DNA of 64,000 bases, taken from assembly GCA_947503625.1 (NCBI GenBank), contig CANNEK010000002.1, positions 1-64,000 of the forward strand, given 5' to 3'. This stretch comes from an uncultured Kordiimonas sp. (GTDB lineage Bacteria; Pseudomonadota; Alphaproteobacteria; Sphingomonadales; Kordiimonadaceae). Positions 1 to 10,300 of the stretch are shown here, piece by piece (position 1 is the stretch's first letter; each line of letters starts with the position of its first letter). The position numbers were made by a program, and so were the translations under genes. A model generated the notes under the pieces. It saw nothing but the letters and a program-made list of their open reading frames with translations, was not told where the DNA came from and did not search any database.

Positions 1-64
1 TCTCGGAAATATAGATGATGATCATACCAGACCACCGTCCACATCTCCCTTCCAAATCAACTAT

Positions 65-75
65 GTCAAAGAGCA
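65..75 (-). promoter_or_regulatory. boxA-like rRNA antitermination site
   Basis: The minus strand reads TGCTCTTTGACA around here, one base off the E. coli rrn boxA TGCTCTTTAACA. In rRNA leaders boxA binds NusB-S10 and prevents Rho termination. It sits just upstream of the left window edge, where a 16S rRNA gene would be expected. A chance match is possible, but the strong promoter upstream supports the call. Confidence 0.6.
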
Positions 76-169
76 AAAAGCACCCGAACCGGTATAACCA
101 GTCTTTGCAGTTCTATCGTTTCAGGCTGTGCCGGACCGGACATTTCGTCAGCGTGCGGCAAGGTCGGAC

Positions 170-199
170 TGTATATTATGGGTAACCCCGTAATGTCAA
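170..199 (-). promoter_or_regulatory. Strong sigma70-type promoter, probably of an rRNA operon
   Basis: On the minus strand a perfect -35 box TTGACA (plus-strand 194-199) is followed after 18 bp by TATACA (170-175). It reads leftward, out of the window. About 95 bp downstream lies a boxA antitermination motif, so the transcript is probably an rRNA operon. Within 1-568 I see no protein-coding gene that I can support; the rest, up to the peptidase gene at 569, shows no other recognisable element. The promoter is seen in the sequence; the rRNA assignment is inferred because 16S itself is outside the window. Confidence 0.6.
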
Positions 200-568
200 G
201 GCAACAAAATCACCTTTTTTCAATCCTCACCAACAATTTACCTGCTCCTTTGTCGTCACGATCACCGGGGTGATGTGAGATGCGAGAGCGCAGCAGCTCG
301 TCGGTGGAGCGGTTTCTAGTGGCACCTCCAAACAAACGCAAGCGCTTTTTTCGCTTTTATTTCATTTTCTTTAAGGTCAGCCGGAAACCCTAGGGATTGC
401 CTTGTTTTTGAGCCAGCCATGTATAGATATGATCAACATGTCATTGGCATGAATGACAGTAATGTTGCCCGAATTATTGAAATTGGGTAAAAGGACTCAC
501 CGTTAGCGACAGGCAATAAGAATCAGCAGGCAATCGGGACGGGTGTTTTTAGTCAGCAAGGTAGTTCG

Positions 569-2002
569 ATGCATTCACTGTCTGAACATTTTTATACAGT
601 TGTAGCCGCTGCGCGCAGGCTTGGCGGTAATATTCCCTTCAAAGATATTTTAAAATCAAGCGAGTCGCCACTCGGGTTTGCCATGATCGCGGGGGCCGGA
701 TTGTTCGCAGTTGTTATGTTGAACATACCCGGCGGAACGAACGAACCTGCGACCGGTGCTTCTCCTGTAAGTAAAATAGATGAAGGAAAAGACGGTCGAG
801 ACGAAGAGGCATCTTTGACCAGAAACAACGGCACCTCAGCCCCGGACGTCTCCGCCGCACCAGCGGAACCAGAGGTCGTGTCTCTAGACCTTCGCCGAGG
901 TGAAACGCTGATTGGACTGATGAAACGGTCTGGCGTAAAAAACAGTAATGCCCATACTGTCGTCAACGCACTTAAAGACGTAACCAATCTGCGCAAGCTT
1001 CAACGTGGGCAGACAATAAGGCTCACCAAACAAATTAATGGATCTGGGAATATCGATACCATATGGATTCGCGATGAATTCAGTAACGAAGCTGTCGCGC
1101 GCTACAATGGATCAGGATATGATGCCGCACGGGAACCTGTAAGAGCGATATCCCTGACACAATTGGTCGAAGGAACCATTACCGACAATCTTTATCTATC
1201 TGCGAAACGCGCAGGGCTTCCAGACAGCGTTATCATTGAGTTAATCAGAATGATGAGTTTCAATGTGGATTTCGAACGCGAAATCCGTCAGGGCGACACA
1301 TTTCAGGTCTATTTCGAGAGAAGATACGCTCCGGAATTCAATGATACGGAAAATGGACGCATCCTGCATGTGGACCTGGGATTGAAAAGGCGCCCCGTCA
1401 ACGCGACCTGGTTCGGGGACAGTGACAGCAACGGCGACTATTTCGATGATAGCGGCGCCAGCACACGACGGGCCTTAATGAAAACACCCCTGGATGTTGC
1501 TGTCGTGACATCTCGGTACGGGAAGAGAAAACATCCCGTCCTCGGGTACACGCGCATGCACAAGGGTGTGGACTTCAGGGCACCAACGGGAACACCAATA
1601 ATGGCTGCCGGAGACGGCGTCGTTGAAATGGCGGCGAGAAACGGCAGCTATGGCAATTACATTCGTATTCGGCACAATGACACCTACAAGACCGCCTATG
1701 GGCACCTGAGCCGGTTTGGCAAAGGCATCAAACGCGGCAAGCGGGTCAAGCAGGGGCAGGTTATCGGCTACTCCGGGGCCACAGGCCGGGTCACCGCTGC
1801 TCACCTGCATTACGAAGTTCTGGTGGCTGGCAAGCAGTCAAACCCCATGACCCTGAAATTACCGACCGGCCGGGTCTTGGAGGGAGAAAACTTCGAACAG
1901 TTTATCCAGACCCGCAATGTGATTGTTGCAGACATTGACCGCATTAAAGAACGTGACCTTCAGATGGCACAAAATGGCCTGAACGTTGCGCAGGCGCGCT
2001 AG
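569..2002 (+). CDS. M23 family metallopeptidase (peptidoglycan endopeptidase)
   Basis: This is a membrane-anchored cell-wall hydrolase of the lysostaphin/LytM type, 477 residues. A single transmembrane segment lies at about residues 35-53, followed by a polar linker. A LysM/OapA-like module covers about 103-155 (DLRRGETLIGLMKRSG). The C-terminal M23 domain runs from about 310 to 425 and keeps its zinc ligands: H331 and D335 in HKGVD, H379 in YGHL, and H412/H414 in HLHYEV. It is therefore expected to be an active periplasmic endopeptidase that cuts peptidoglycan cross-links, not a degenerate LytM activator. AAGG lies 7 bp before the ATG. It stands alone; the next gene begins 134 bp later. The exact cross-link cut cannot be told from sequence. 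Confidence 0.9.
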   Translation: MHSLSEHFYTVVAAARRLGGNIPFKDILKSSESPLGFAMIAGAGLFAVVMLNIPGGTNEPATGASPVSKIDEGKDGRDEEASLTRNNGTSAPDVSAAPAEPEVVSLDLRRGETLIGLMKRSGVKNSNAHTVVNALKDVTNLRKLQRGQTIRLTKQINGSGNIDTIWIRDEFSNEAVARYNGSGYDAAREPVRAISLTQLVEGTITDNLYLSAKRAGLPDSVIIELIRMMSFNVDFEREIRQGDTFQVYFERRYAPEFNDTENGRILHVDLGLKRRPVNATWFGDSDSNGDYFDDSGASTRRALMKTPLDVAVVTSRYGKRKHPVLGYTRMHKGVDFRAPTGTPIMAAGDGVVEMAARNGSYGNYIRIRHNDTYKTAYGHLSRFGKGIKRGKRVKQGQVIGYSGATGRVTAAHLHYEVLVAGKQSNPMTLKLPTGRVLEGENFEQFIQTRNVIVADIDRIKERDLQMAQNGLNVAQAR

Positions 2003-2136
2003 AAAAAGACGCTTCCGAGCTGGCAGGCCATACGGTCAAAAACACGAGCCCGGACAATTTGCCTTGAAATTGACTGGCTCCAAGATCAGTATGTGACCGA
2101 TTTTGCCAAATTCAGTTTCTGTTTGCGAGTTGAGAT

Positions 2137-2706
2137 ATGATCAAACCCTTCATGAATGCTTCAATTATTTGCGGTTCCATTGTCATTGCTGGCGCTATTG
2201 CATCCAGCGCAGTGATCGCACAGCAGGAGGACCAGATTAAAGACCTGCTTGCTTGCGATAAGATTAAAAAAGCTGAAGATAAGCTTGAGTGTTTTAACGC
2301 CGTTATCGAAATATTGAAACAACAGGAAGCCGCGAAGGAGAACTCGGATCAGTCAGCCGACAGTAACCTGATGCGTCGACGTTCTGTAGATGTCGCCACA
2401 CCCCGCGGTTCTGATTTTGGCTTGAGCGATACGGAAATCCGGCGGCGCGAAGAAGCTGCAAACCCGGAAATGGCAAAGTCCCCGAAAGAGCAGATATTCC
2501 GTTTCACGCGAGCATGGCGTGATGCCGCTGGCAAATACTATTTTCTTATGTCTAACGGTCAGGTCTGGAGAGAAAAGTCCGGCTCTCATCTTACGGTGCC
2601 CAAACGAGCTAAAACCATCAGAATTAAACGCGGTGTAATGGGTGGGTATTCAGCATTCATTGAAGGAATGAACGGCCGTAAAGGCCGGGTTGAGCGCGTT
2701 CGATAA
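2137..2706 (+). CDS. Exported protein of unknown function
   Basis: A 189-residue protein with an N-terminal signal peptide (hydrophobic stretch about 8-28, ending SSAVIAQ). After it comes an amphipathic segment with two cysteines (LLACDKIKKAEDKLECF, about 38-54), the pattern seen in many small proteobacterial periplasmic proteins in which a short Cys-containing helix precedes a variable linker. The C-terminal half (about 115-189) is strongly basic and contains YYFLMSNGQVWRE and ends GRKGRVERVR, resembling a small beta-rich domain found in uncharacterised alphaproteobacterial proteins. I know of no function. Start chosen at the ATG that gives a complete signal peptide; the ribosome binding site is weak. 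A 7-bp hairpin at 2748-2769 lies downstream. Confidence 0.75.
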   Translation: MIKPFMNASIICGSIVIAGAIASSAVIAQQEDQIKDLLACDKIKKAEDKLECFNAVIEILKQQEAAKENSDQSADSNLMRRRSVDVATPRGSDFGLSDTEIRRREEAANPEMAKSPKEQIFRFTRAWRDAAGKYYFLMSNGQVWREKSGSHLTVPKRAKTIRIKRGVMGGYSAFIEGMNGRKGRVERVR

Positions 2707-2747
2707 AATACCAATGACAACAAAGCCTTGCCCTCGCCAAGGAACAG

Positions 2748-2769
2748 GTGCCGAGGTATATTTCGGCAC
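2748..2769 (+). terminator. Possible weak terminator hairpin
   Basis: GTGCCGA at 2748-2754 pairs with TCGGCAC at 2763-2769 around an 8-nt loop, 42 bp after the stop of the small exported protein. There is no T-run, so it may only be a mRNA 3' structure. The remaining part of the 414-bp gap before the receptor gene (2770-3120) shows no gene; it must hold the receptor promoter, for which I could not pick a convincing -35/-10 pair. Confidence 0.3.
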
Positions 2770-3120
2770 GCCGTCAATGGCCATCATCCATGGTATTTTC
2801 AGACTGCCTGATTAAGCTATGCACTGAAAAACAACACTAAACTTATGGTGTAATCGCTTCAATTGGGTGGGCTTTAGGCCGATTTGATGCACTGAAACGG
2901 CCTCCAACTCGCAAATTGTGGCGAAATCGCAACACTGCCATTGGACTCTTAAAGATTTGTGACAGTTTTAGCTGATCACAGCTTTACTTATACCGGAATC
3001 TTTTCATTCTCTAACGTGGGCTCAGTGGGGATTAGTGCTTTTGCACACATCAGGTTTTTACTGAGACTTTCTTTGACAAACATTGGGTAGTTTCTCGAAA
3101 CATCCTTGGGAGGAGTTAAT

Positions 3121-6100
3121 ATGGCTCATACAGATGAGTTAAAGCGCAAGCTCAGGCTGGGCACAGCTTGTACTCTGCTGAGCGCGATGGGTATTGCAGG
3201 TGTCAATCCTGCGTACGCACAAGACACAGCAGCTGACGACGAAGATTTTGAAGTAGAAGAGGTTGTTGTAACCGGTTCGCGGATTAAGCGTACAGGCTTT
3301 GATACAACCAACCCTGCGACAGTTGTGAATAGCGAATTTCTTGAACTTCGCGGGTTCAACAACGTTGCACAGGCACTGAACGAGCTGCCATCTTTTGGTA
3401 TTCCCGGTGCGTCTAACAACGGTGGCCAGAACGGCAACAACGTTGGTCAGAACTTCGTGAACGCATTCGGCCTCGGCTCACAGCGTACACTGACATTGAT
3501 CAATGGTCGTCGCTCGGTATCGCAAAGTGCGGTTACTACTTCAGGCATTGGTGTTGCAGGTTCTGGTCTTCAAGTTGACCTGAACATCATTCCAACAGCT
3601 CTGATCGACCGTATTGAAACCATCTATACCGGTGGTGCACCAATTTACGGTTCCGATGCGATTGCCGGTACAGTTAACGTGATCCTCAAAGACGACTTTG
3701 AAGGTTTCGACGTTGACGCTGAATACGGTATCTCTGGCGAAAACGATGCAGAAAACTATCGCTTCCGTACTTTGGTCGGCGGTAACTTTGCAGATGGTCG
3801 TGGTAACGTTGTTGTTTCCATGGAATATGCGAAGCAAGATGGCCTGGCGACAACTCAGCGTCCATTCCTGGCTCTCGGTGCTGGCTTTACCGGTAACCCG
3901 GCGGACACTGCCCCGAACGACGGTATCACTGACCAGTTCTTCACAACTGACACAGTCGGCGTTTTCCAGGTTCTCGAAGCTGGTGTTCCACTTGCTGAGG
4001 GCTCAAACTTCCACAACCTTGGAACAACCAACGCTGGTTTGTTGTTCAGTGGCGGTCGTGACGCAGACGGTAACGGCATTGGCGTTCCACTGATTTTCGG
4101 CCTGAATGGTGGTTTTGTTGACGCAGCAAACGCCAACATCGGTACTGTGAACGACAGCATCTTCTTCTCTGTTGGCTCGAACGCGGCGTTTAACCCGTAT
4201 GTTCTGTCGACAAACGAAGCTAACACGCTGGTAGCACCTCTTGAGCGTTACACGTTCACGCAACTGTCGCACTATGACCTGACTGATAACATTCGCTGGT
4301 TCTCCGAGGCTCTGTACTCACGCACAGAATCAAACGACTTTATCAGCCAGCCAGCATGGTCAACATTCTTCTTCCGGCCTGGTTCAGGTGGTACGTTGCA
4401 AGTCAACCTGGAAGACAATCCATATGTAACGGATGAGATGCGTGACATTGTTGCCCTCAATAACGATGGCGTTCTTCCCGAGTTCCTGAATATCACGCGT
4501 TCGAACACGGATATTCAACAAGGCAACGAAAACCGTCGCGCTCAAGACACATTCCGCGTTGTTACCGGCCTGGAAGGTGACTTCGAAGCGTTCGGTCGCA
4601 CTTGGTCTTGGGACTTTGCGTACATTTACGGTGAGTCGAACTCTACACGTCAACAGGCAACACTTAATGGTAACCGCTATGCGCTTGCAATTGATGCTGT
4701 TGTTGATCCGGCCACTGGCCGGGCGGCTTGTCGCTCTACCGTTGAGGGCCTCGGACAACAACCAGGTGGCTTCACTTTCCCTGCAACATCGTCTGATGTG
4801 GCAGAGTGTGTGCCAATCAACATTCTTGGTTACAACCAGTTTGGCCAGGAAGTTCGTGACTATCTGCTGCAAACCCGGTTCCTTTCAACCGAGCTGCAAC
4901 AAACCGTTATCGAAGGTAGCATTGCCGGTGAACTGTTTGACCTGCCTGCAGGGCCGTTCTCAATCGCGATTGGTGCAACCCACCGTCGTGAGCGTGGCCG
5001 TTTTGACGTAGACCAAGGCACACAGCTCGGTATCGATCCTACAACACCTGTTGTAAACGTCGGTGGCGGCTTTGAAACTGACGAGATCTATGTTGAGGGT
5101 GTGATCCCTGTGGTTGCTAACAACGAAGGTCTTGGTGACGCTATCGGTAGCTTTATCAACAGCTTTGAAATCAACGGTGCTGTTCGCCTCGTGGACAACT
5201 CTGCTGCTGGTTCAGATTATACCTGGACACTTGGTGGTCGTTTGAACCTCGAATTGCCAGGTATTGGTGATGCCTTCACGTTCCGTGGTGCCTACACTGA
5301 AGCGATCCGCTCTCCTTCAATTGTTGAGCTGTTCTCGCCTCAGGCACAGGGTAACTTCTTCGCGAACGATCCTTGTGAAAGCCGCTTCATTGATGGTGGT
5401 AACAATCCGGCTGTGCGTCGTGCGAACTGTGAAGCTCAATTTGCTCAGTTCCAGGCTGCTGGTAACATCGATGCAGGTGTTGCTCTTGACAGTTACGTTT
5501 CAGTCATCACCAACGCATCTCAGCCTGGTCTGACTGGTGGTAACCCGAACCTGATTAACGAGAAGTCTACTTCTTATACTCTTGGTTTCGTGTTCGAGCC
5601 TGATTTCGTTCCTGGCTTTACGTTGTCAGCTGACTACACCAACATCGACCTGACTGATGCCATCGTGAGCCTGACTGCTACGCAGCTGGCAAACGCTTGT
5701 TACGACAGTGCGAGCTTCCCGAACGAACCATCTTGCGCAAACTTCACGCGTCAGGAAGGAACGTTCCAGTTCACACGTCCAGTAACTGGTCAGGTTAACG
5801 CAGCAAACCGCAAGCTTGAAGCAATCATCTTTGATGCAAGCTACACGTTCGATCTTGCTGACGTTGTAGACAGCTTCGACGGTACGATGAACTTCTCAAG
5901 CAACTACTTCCTCCTGCTGCACCATGATCAGCAAGTAGGTTCTGGTGACTTGGATACATTTGACCGCGAAAACGGCAACCTTCGTCACCGCTGGCAGGTA
6001 AATGCAACGTATCAGCTTGATCGTTTCTCTGCCTTGCTTCAGTGGCGTCATGAAAGTGGTGGTCTGTTCAGCAACGAAGATTCCGACGAACGTCGCGATA

Positions 6101-6303
6101 TCTTCCGCTTCAAGGACTTCAACACATACAACGCAACGCTTCGCTATCAGATTACTGATTCGCTCGCAGCACGCGTTATTGTATTGAACGTGTTTGACAA
6201 TCTCGGTAACGAGACTCGTCTGGCAGCAGCCGGTGGTAACCAGTTGAACTTCTCTGACACAGTCGGACGTCGTTTCATCTTTGGTATCAACGCCAGCTTC
6301 TAA
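3121..6303 (+). CDS. TonB-dependent receptor (large, 1060 residues)
   Basis: An outer-membrane active-transport receptor powered by TonB-ExbB-ExbD. The signal peptide covers residues 1-33 (cut after AYA). A TonB-box-like stretch EEVVVTGSR follows at about 45-53, then the plug domain to about 190 and a long 22-strand barrel that ends with the terminal phenylalanine (GINASF) needed for BAM insertion. The length is typical of the large receptors abundant in marine proteobacteria, which import siderophores, glycans or peptides; the ligand is unknown. I chose ATG at 3121 because GGAGG at 3109-3113 sits at the right distance; a TTG 15 bp upstream is in frame but would place the ribosome binding site inside the gene. 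A good terminator follows. A paralogue starts about 1 kb downstream. Confidence 0.93.
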   Translation: MAHTDELKRKLRLGTACTLLSAMGIAGVNPAYAQDTAADDEDFEVEEVVVTGSRIKRTGFDTTNPATVVNSEFLELRGFNNVAQALNELPSFGIPGASNNGGQNGNNVGQNFVNAFGLGSQRTLTLINGRRSVSQSAVTTSGIGVAGSGLQVDLNIIPTALIDRIETIYTGGAPIYGSDAIAGTVNVILKDDFEGFDVDAEYGISGENDAENYRFRTLVGGNFADGRGNVVVSMEYAKQDGLATTQRPFLALGAGFTGNPADTAPNDGITDQFFTTDTVGVFQVLEAGVPLAEGSNFHNLGTTNAGLLFSGGRDADGNGIGVPLIFGLNGGFVDAANANIGTVNDSIFFSVGSNAAFNPYVLSTNEANTLVAPLERYTFTQLSHYDLTDNIRWFSEALYSRTESNDFISQPAWSTFFFRPGSGGTLQVNLEDNPYVTDEMRDIVALNNDGVLPEFLNITRSNTDIQQGNENRRAQDTFRVVTGLEGDFEAFGRTWSWDFAYIYGESNSTRQQATLNGNRYALAIDAVVDPATGRAACRSTVEGLGQQPGGFTFPATSSDVAECVPINILGYNQFGQEVRDYLLQTRFLSTELQQTVIEGSIAGELFDLPAGPFSIAIGATHRRERGRFDVDQGTQLGIDPTTPVVNVGGGFETDEIYVEGVIPVVANNEGLGDAIGSFINSFEINGAVRLVDNSAAGSDYTWTLGGRLNLELPGIGDAFTFRGAYTEAIRSPSIVELFSPQAQGNFFANDPCESRFIDGGNNPAVRRANCEAQFAQFQAAGNIDAGVALDSYVSVITNASQPGLTGGNPNLINEKSTSYTLGFVFEPDFVPGFTLSADYTNIDLTDAIVSLTATQLANACYDSASFPNEPSCANFTRQEGTFQFTRPVTGQVNAANRKLEAIIFDASYTFDLADVVDSFDGTMNFSSNYFLLLHHDQQVGSGDLDTFDRENGNLRHRWQVNATYQLDRFSALLQWRHESGGLFSNEDSDERRDIFRFKDFNTYNATLRYQITDSLAARVIVLNVFDNLGNETRLAAAGGNQLNFSDTVGRRFIFGINASF

Positions 6304-6330
6304 GCTGAAGCCAACAAACAGTTTTTGGAA

Positions 6331-6357
6331 ACGGGGCCTCTGGGCCCCGTTTTTTTT
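6331..6357 (+). terminator. Rho-independent terminator of the first receptor gene
   Basis: ACGGGGCC (6331-6338) pairs with GGCCCCGT (6343-6350) around a TCTG loop and is followed by a run of eight T. It lies 27 bp after the receptor stop codon and ends the receptor as a single-gene transcript. Confidence 0.93.
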
Positions 6358-6484
6358 CGATTGCCATAGACTGTTGATATCGGGAACATTCCCGGAGTTC
6401 GGGGCCAGTAGACGTCCTGATAACTATTCATTGAACTATTTGCGGACTATTAAGGGCGATTAACCGTCTTTCAGGTAACGGCCG

Positions 6485-6874
6485 TCAGGAGGATGCTCTG
6501 TCCTGCATGCGAGCACCAGCGTCATCAATTGCCTTCATCAACGTAAACTCCCCGACGGGTTTGCTAAGGTGCTCCGCCAGCTCTGAGTGTCCAGCGGACT
6601 CTGTGGGGAAGTTGGCAAACTGCTCGTGAATTAGGATGCTAGCGATCTTCGCACCGGAATCCTGAAATCTGGCAAGAAGATCCGACCCGGACATATCTGG
6701 TAGCTCATCGGTGACAATCAGGACGTCCAGATGCCCCCCATCCACCCTGGAGATAGCCTCAGCGCCCAACCTTGAGTGCTGAATATGATACCGCGTCCCC
6801 AGTCGGGCGGTGAAAGCGATATAATCGGTGTCGCTCGCAACGATCAACACATTGATGGGTTTGGGTAATGTCAA
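6485..6874 (-). CDS. Degenerate response-regulator receiver protein
   Basis: A stand-alone 129-residue protein with the fold signature of a CheY-like receiver: beta1 NVLIVASDTD, beta3 DVLIVTDELPDMSG, and LSKPV with the conserved Lys-Pro of beta5. The usual phospho-acceptor Asp, four residues before the conserved Pro, is replaced by Thr here (T-D-E-L-P), with an Asp one position later, and the Ser/Thr switch region (SILIHEQ) is not canonical. It has no output domain. It may be a phosphorylation-independent protein-interaction module or a phosphate sink with an unusual acceptor site. It lies on the opposite strand between two receptor genes, with no kinase nearby, so its partner is unknown. Confidence 0.65.
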   Translation of the reverse strand: MTLPKPINVLIVASDTDYIAFTARLGTRYHIQHSRLGAEAISRVDGGHLDVLIVTDELPDMSGSDLLARFQDSGAKIASILIHEQFANFPTESAGHSELAEHLSKPVGEFTLMKAIDDAGARMQDRASS

Positions 6875-7217
6875 ACCTAGTCCTCGCTTCGGTCACTCAT
6901 CGCAACCCTTACTATTATACAAACACCAATTTCGACCCCAATACGTGTATTTTTATACTTTAATGCGAGATCCATATGCAAGACTATCATTGTGTGTAAC
7001 CGACACTCGGAAAAACAGCCCGCCCCGACAACAGCTTAGATACCAGGCGTTGAATAGTGTGGCTATCCACGGAAACACCAACATTTCCACCTCCCCATGT
7101 AACCGAAAGTACCAAACTTTGGTTCATCTCTCTGTGGTGGATAGGACACAGTTTAGTCATATTTCTGCCATCGCCCGCGCAAGTTTGGTGAAGTTTTGAA
7201 GTATGATCACGAAATTT

Positions 7218-7236
7218 CTGCTTAGTTAATAAGCAG
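7218..7236. promoter_or_regulatory. Short perfect palindrome upstream of second receptor gene
   Basis: CTGCTTA (7218-7224) and TAAGCAG (7230-7236) form a 7-bp inverted repeat with a 5-bp spacer, 80 bp before the receptor start. It could be an operator or a leader hairpin. It lies in the 441-bp gap 6875-7315, in which I see no gene. No known regulator motif is recognised. Confidence 0.3.
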
Positions 7237-7315
7237 TAGAAGCAGTTATCCGTTGTTTTGGGGGCATTATGCCAGGATGTGCTTTTCGAGGGTAATAAAC
7301 AAAAAGGATTACAAC

Positions 7316-10300
7316 GTGGTTCAGGAACTTAAAAAATTCCGCCGCGCTGCTCTAATGAGTAGTGCGGCTACGCTTGTTGCGAGCTTTGCGCTTGGTACCG
7401 GTGCTTATGCACAGGATGCCGAAGTGGAAGAAGAAAGCATCGAGGAGGTTGTCGTAACGGGTTCGAGGATTATTCGGACCGATATAGAATCTCCAAGCCC
7501 GGTCACCGTGATTGGTGCCATAGACATTCGTGATTCTGGTGAAACAGATGTATCGAAACTACTTCGGGAAATTCCATCTCTTAATGGCTCATTGACTGCA
7601 ACGGGTTCAGTTAACACCGGCTTTGCAAGTGACCTCAACGATGATGCAGGTGTCGGTCGTTTGAACCTCCGCAACCTGGGCACAAACAGGACTCTTGTCC
7701 TTGTGAATGGCCGTCGTCACGTTTCTGCGATCCAAGGTAGTTCAGACGTCGATGTCTCCAGTATTCCGATTGCATTGATTGAACGGGTTGAAACGACAAC
7801 TGGTGGTGGTTCGTCCATTTATGGTGCTGACGCTGTCTCTGGTGTTGTCAACTTTGTTCTGAAAGAAGACTTTGAAGGCTTGAGCTATCGCTCACAATAC
7901 TCCGTTTCGGATGAAGGCGACGCTGACAATATTTTTGCTGCCGTCACCGGGGGTGTGAACTTTGACGATGGCCGCGGTAACGCCGTTCTAAGTGTTGAAT
8001 ATACTCGTCAGTCTCGGGTTAACCGCTCTGATCGTTCCAATGCATTCGGCGCAGGCTTCTTTGACCTGATTGCAAACTCTGACGAACTAACTAACGCACT
8101 GGGACGCAACCCAGATGCGGCAAATGTTTTCGTTCCTGACTTCCGCATCAACTTCTCAAGTTCAGCAGGCATCATCGCACTCTATGATTCTGCTGTTGGT
8201 GGTTCGGTGTTCGATGGTGTCGTTGGTGGCCCCGCTGCTGGTGGGTCTACCGCCGGTGAGGGTTCAATTGCTGGCGTACCTGCTGTGCAGGTTTTCAGCA
8301 ACGGCGTGCTACGTGCGTTTGATTTCGGTGTGATCTCCAACCCGTTTGAATCATCAGGTGGTGACGGTATTCAGGCAGCAAACCCGAATGCGGCAATTGT
8401 GCCGTTCCTTGACCGTATCAATATCAACGGCTTGTTCCGTTACGAACTGACAGACGGCATCGAGATGTATTCGGAAGTCAAGTATATTCAGAGCCGTGCT
8501 GTTGACGGTGACGGAATTCCGTTTAACGACGACATACCGATCGCGCTCGATAATGCCTTCATTCCTGACGCACTGCGCGCGCAAATTGATGAAGCAATCG
8601 CTAATGGTATTACACCTGAAATCACCATGAGCCGAGACATTCTTGATCGCGCTGCAATTGGTGGTACTGATACAGACCGCAACACCTTGCGTTTGGTCGG
8701 TGGTTTGCGCGGCGATTTCGATAACGGCTGGCGCTGGGATGTTTCCTACAACTTCGGCCGTACCGAAATTGATACCACTAACCTCAACCAACGAGTGGAA
8801 GATCGTTTCTTCGCGGGTGTAGATGCGGTGGTTGACCCGACAACAGGCAACATCGTGTGTCGCTCAGACCTGGATGCGTCTGCGTTGCCACCAGGATCAC
8901 CATTCCCTGCAAACAGGCCTGGTTTCCTGACATTTGATCCGGGCGACGGCCAGTGTATTCCGATCAACCTGTTTGGTACGGATTCTATCACTGCTGACTC
9001 AGCTGCATTTGCTTTCATACCAACGCTTGAATCAAGCACGATTGAGCAACGCCAGTTTCTGGCAACTTTGGCAGGTGACAGCGCGGACCTCTTCGAACTT
9101 CCCGCTGGTGCGGTTGACTTCGCTGTTGGTTTCGAATACCGAGACGAAAAAAGTAGCTTCATTCCACCTGAACTTGAGCGAGCCGGTCTTCTCTACAACA
9201 CCATTGGAGAAGCTCGTGACATCGTTTCTGGTGAATACAATGTGACCGAAGTGTTTGGCGAGGTCAGTATTCCTATCCTGGAAGATGTTGCTTTTGCTGA
9301 ATCACTCCGTATCGATGCCTCCTTCCGCTATACTGACCACAGTACAGCTGGCAGCATCGAAACATATGGTACGGCGCTGAACTGGCAAATTGATCCAAAC
9401 ATCCGTATCCGCGGTGCCTATAACAGAGCTGTTCGTGCACCAAATATCTTCGAGCTGTTCTCTCCGGCACAACCCGCTTTCATTGGCGTGAGTGCAGACC
9501 CGTGTAACCCGCAGAACATTACGGGCGGATCGTCCAATCGTGCAGCCAACTGTGCACAATTCGTTGACCCGGGCTTTGATGCCGCTGACTTCCTGTCAGC
9601 GCGTGTTGCAGGTTCAACTGGTGGTAATCCAGATCTGGATGTCGAGACAGCCGATACCTACACTCTTGGCATTGTTTTTACGCCTGAGTTTGCCCCTGGC
9701 TTGTCGATCACGGCAGACTATTACAACATCGAAATCGAAAATGCGATTGACGCCCTGACTGGCGCCGAGGTTGCTGAGCTTTGTGTTGATCTGCCTGATA
9801 TTAACAACGCGTTCTGTGCGGCAATTACTCGTGACCCGAACAACGGTAACGCTATCTCTAACTTCGCTTCAGGTAACGTGAACCTGGGTGGTTTCTCCAC
9901 AGAAGGTATTGATGTAGCGGTCAACTACGGCATGGACCTGTCCAGCGTATTTGACGGTGATTATGGTACACTGGATCAAACGATCACTGCGACCCACGTG
10001 TTCAATAACATCGAGTTCCCAGACCCACTGGATCCTGAATTTGCACTCCCGGATGAAGGCGAACTTGCTCTTCCTACCTGGATCGTAAACTATCAGGCTC
10101 GCTGGACTTGGAATGACTTCAGCTTTACATGGCAAACTCGTTACCAGAACAGCCAGTTGAATATCGGTATTACTAACGAAGACATTGTTAGTAACCCCGA
10201 CTTTGCAGATCCGCTGAACTCTGGTGATGCGTTCGTTCATGATGCTTCTGCGACATATCGGATTAACGATTATGCAAACATCACTTTTGGTGTGAACAAC

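Noticed and set aside
1-60. Minus-strand reading starting MWTVVWYDHH or MIIIYISE
   Set aside because: Better explained as untranslated rRNA leader downstream of boxA.
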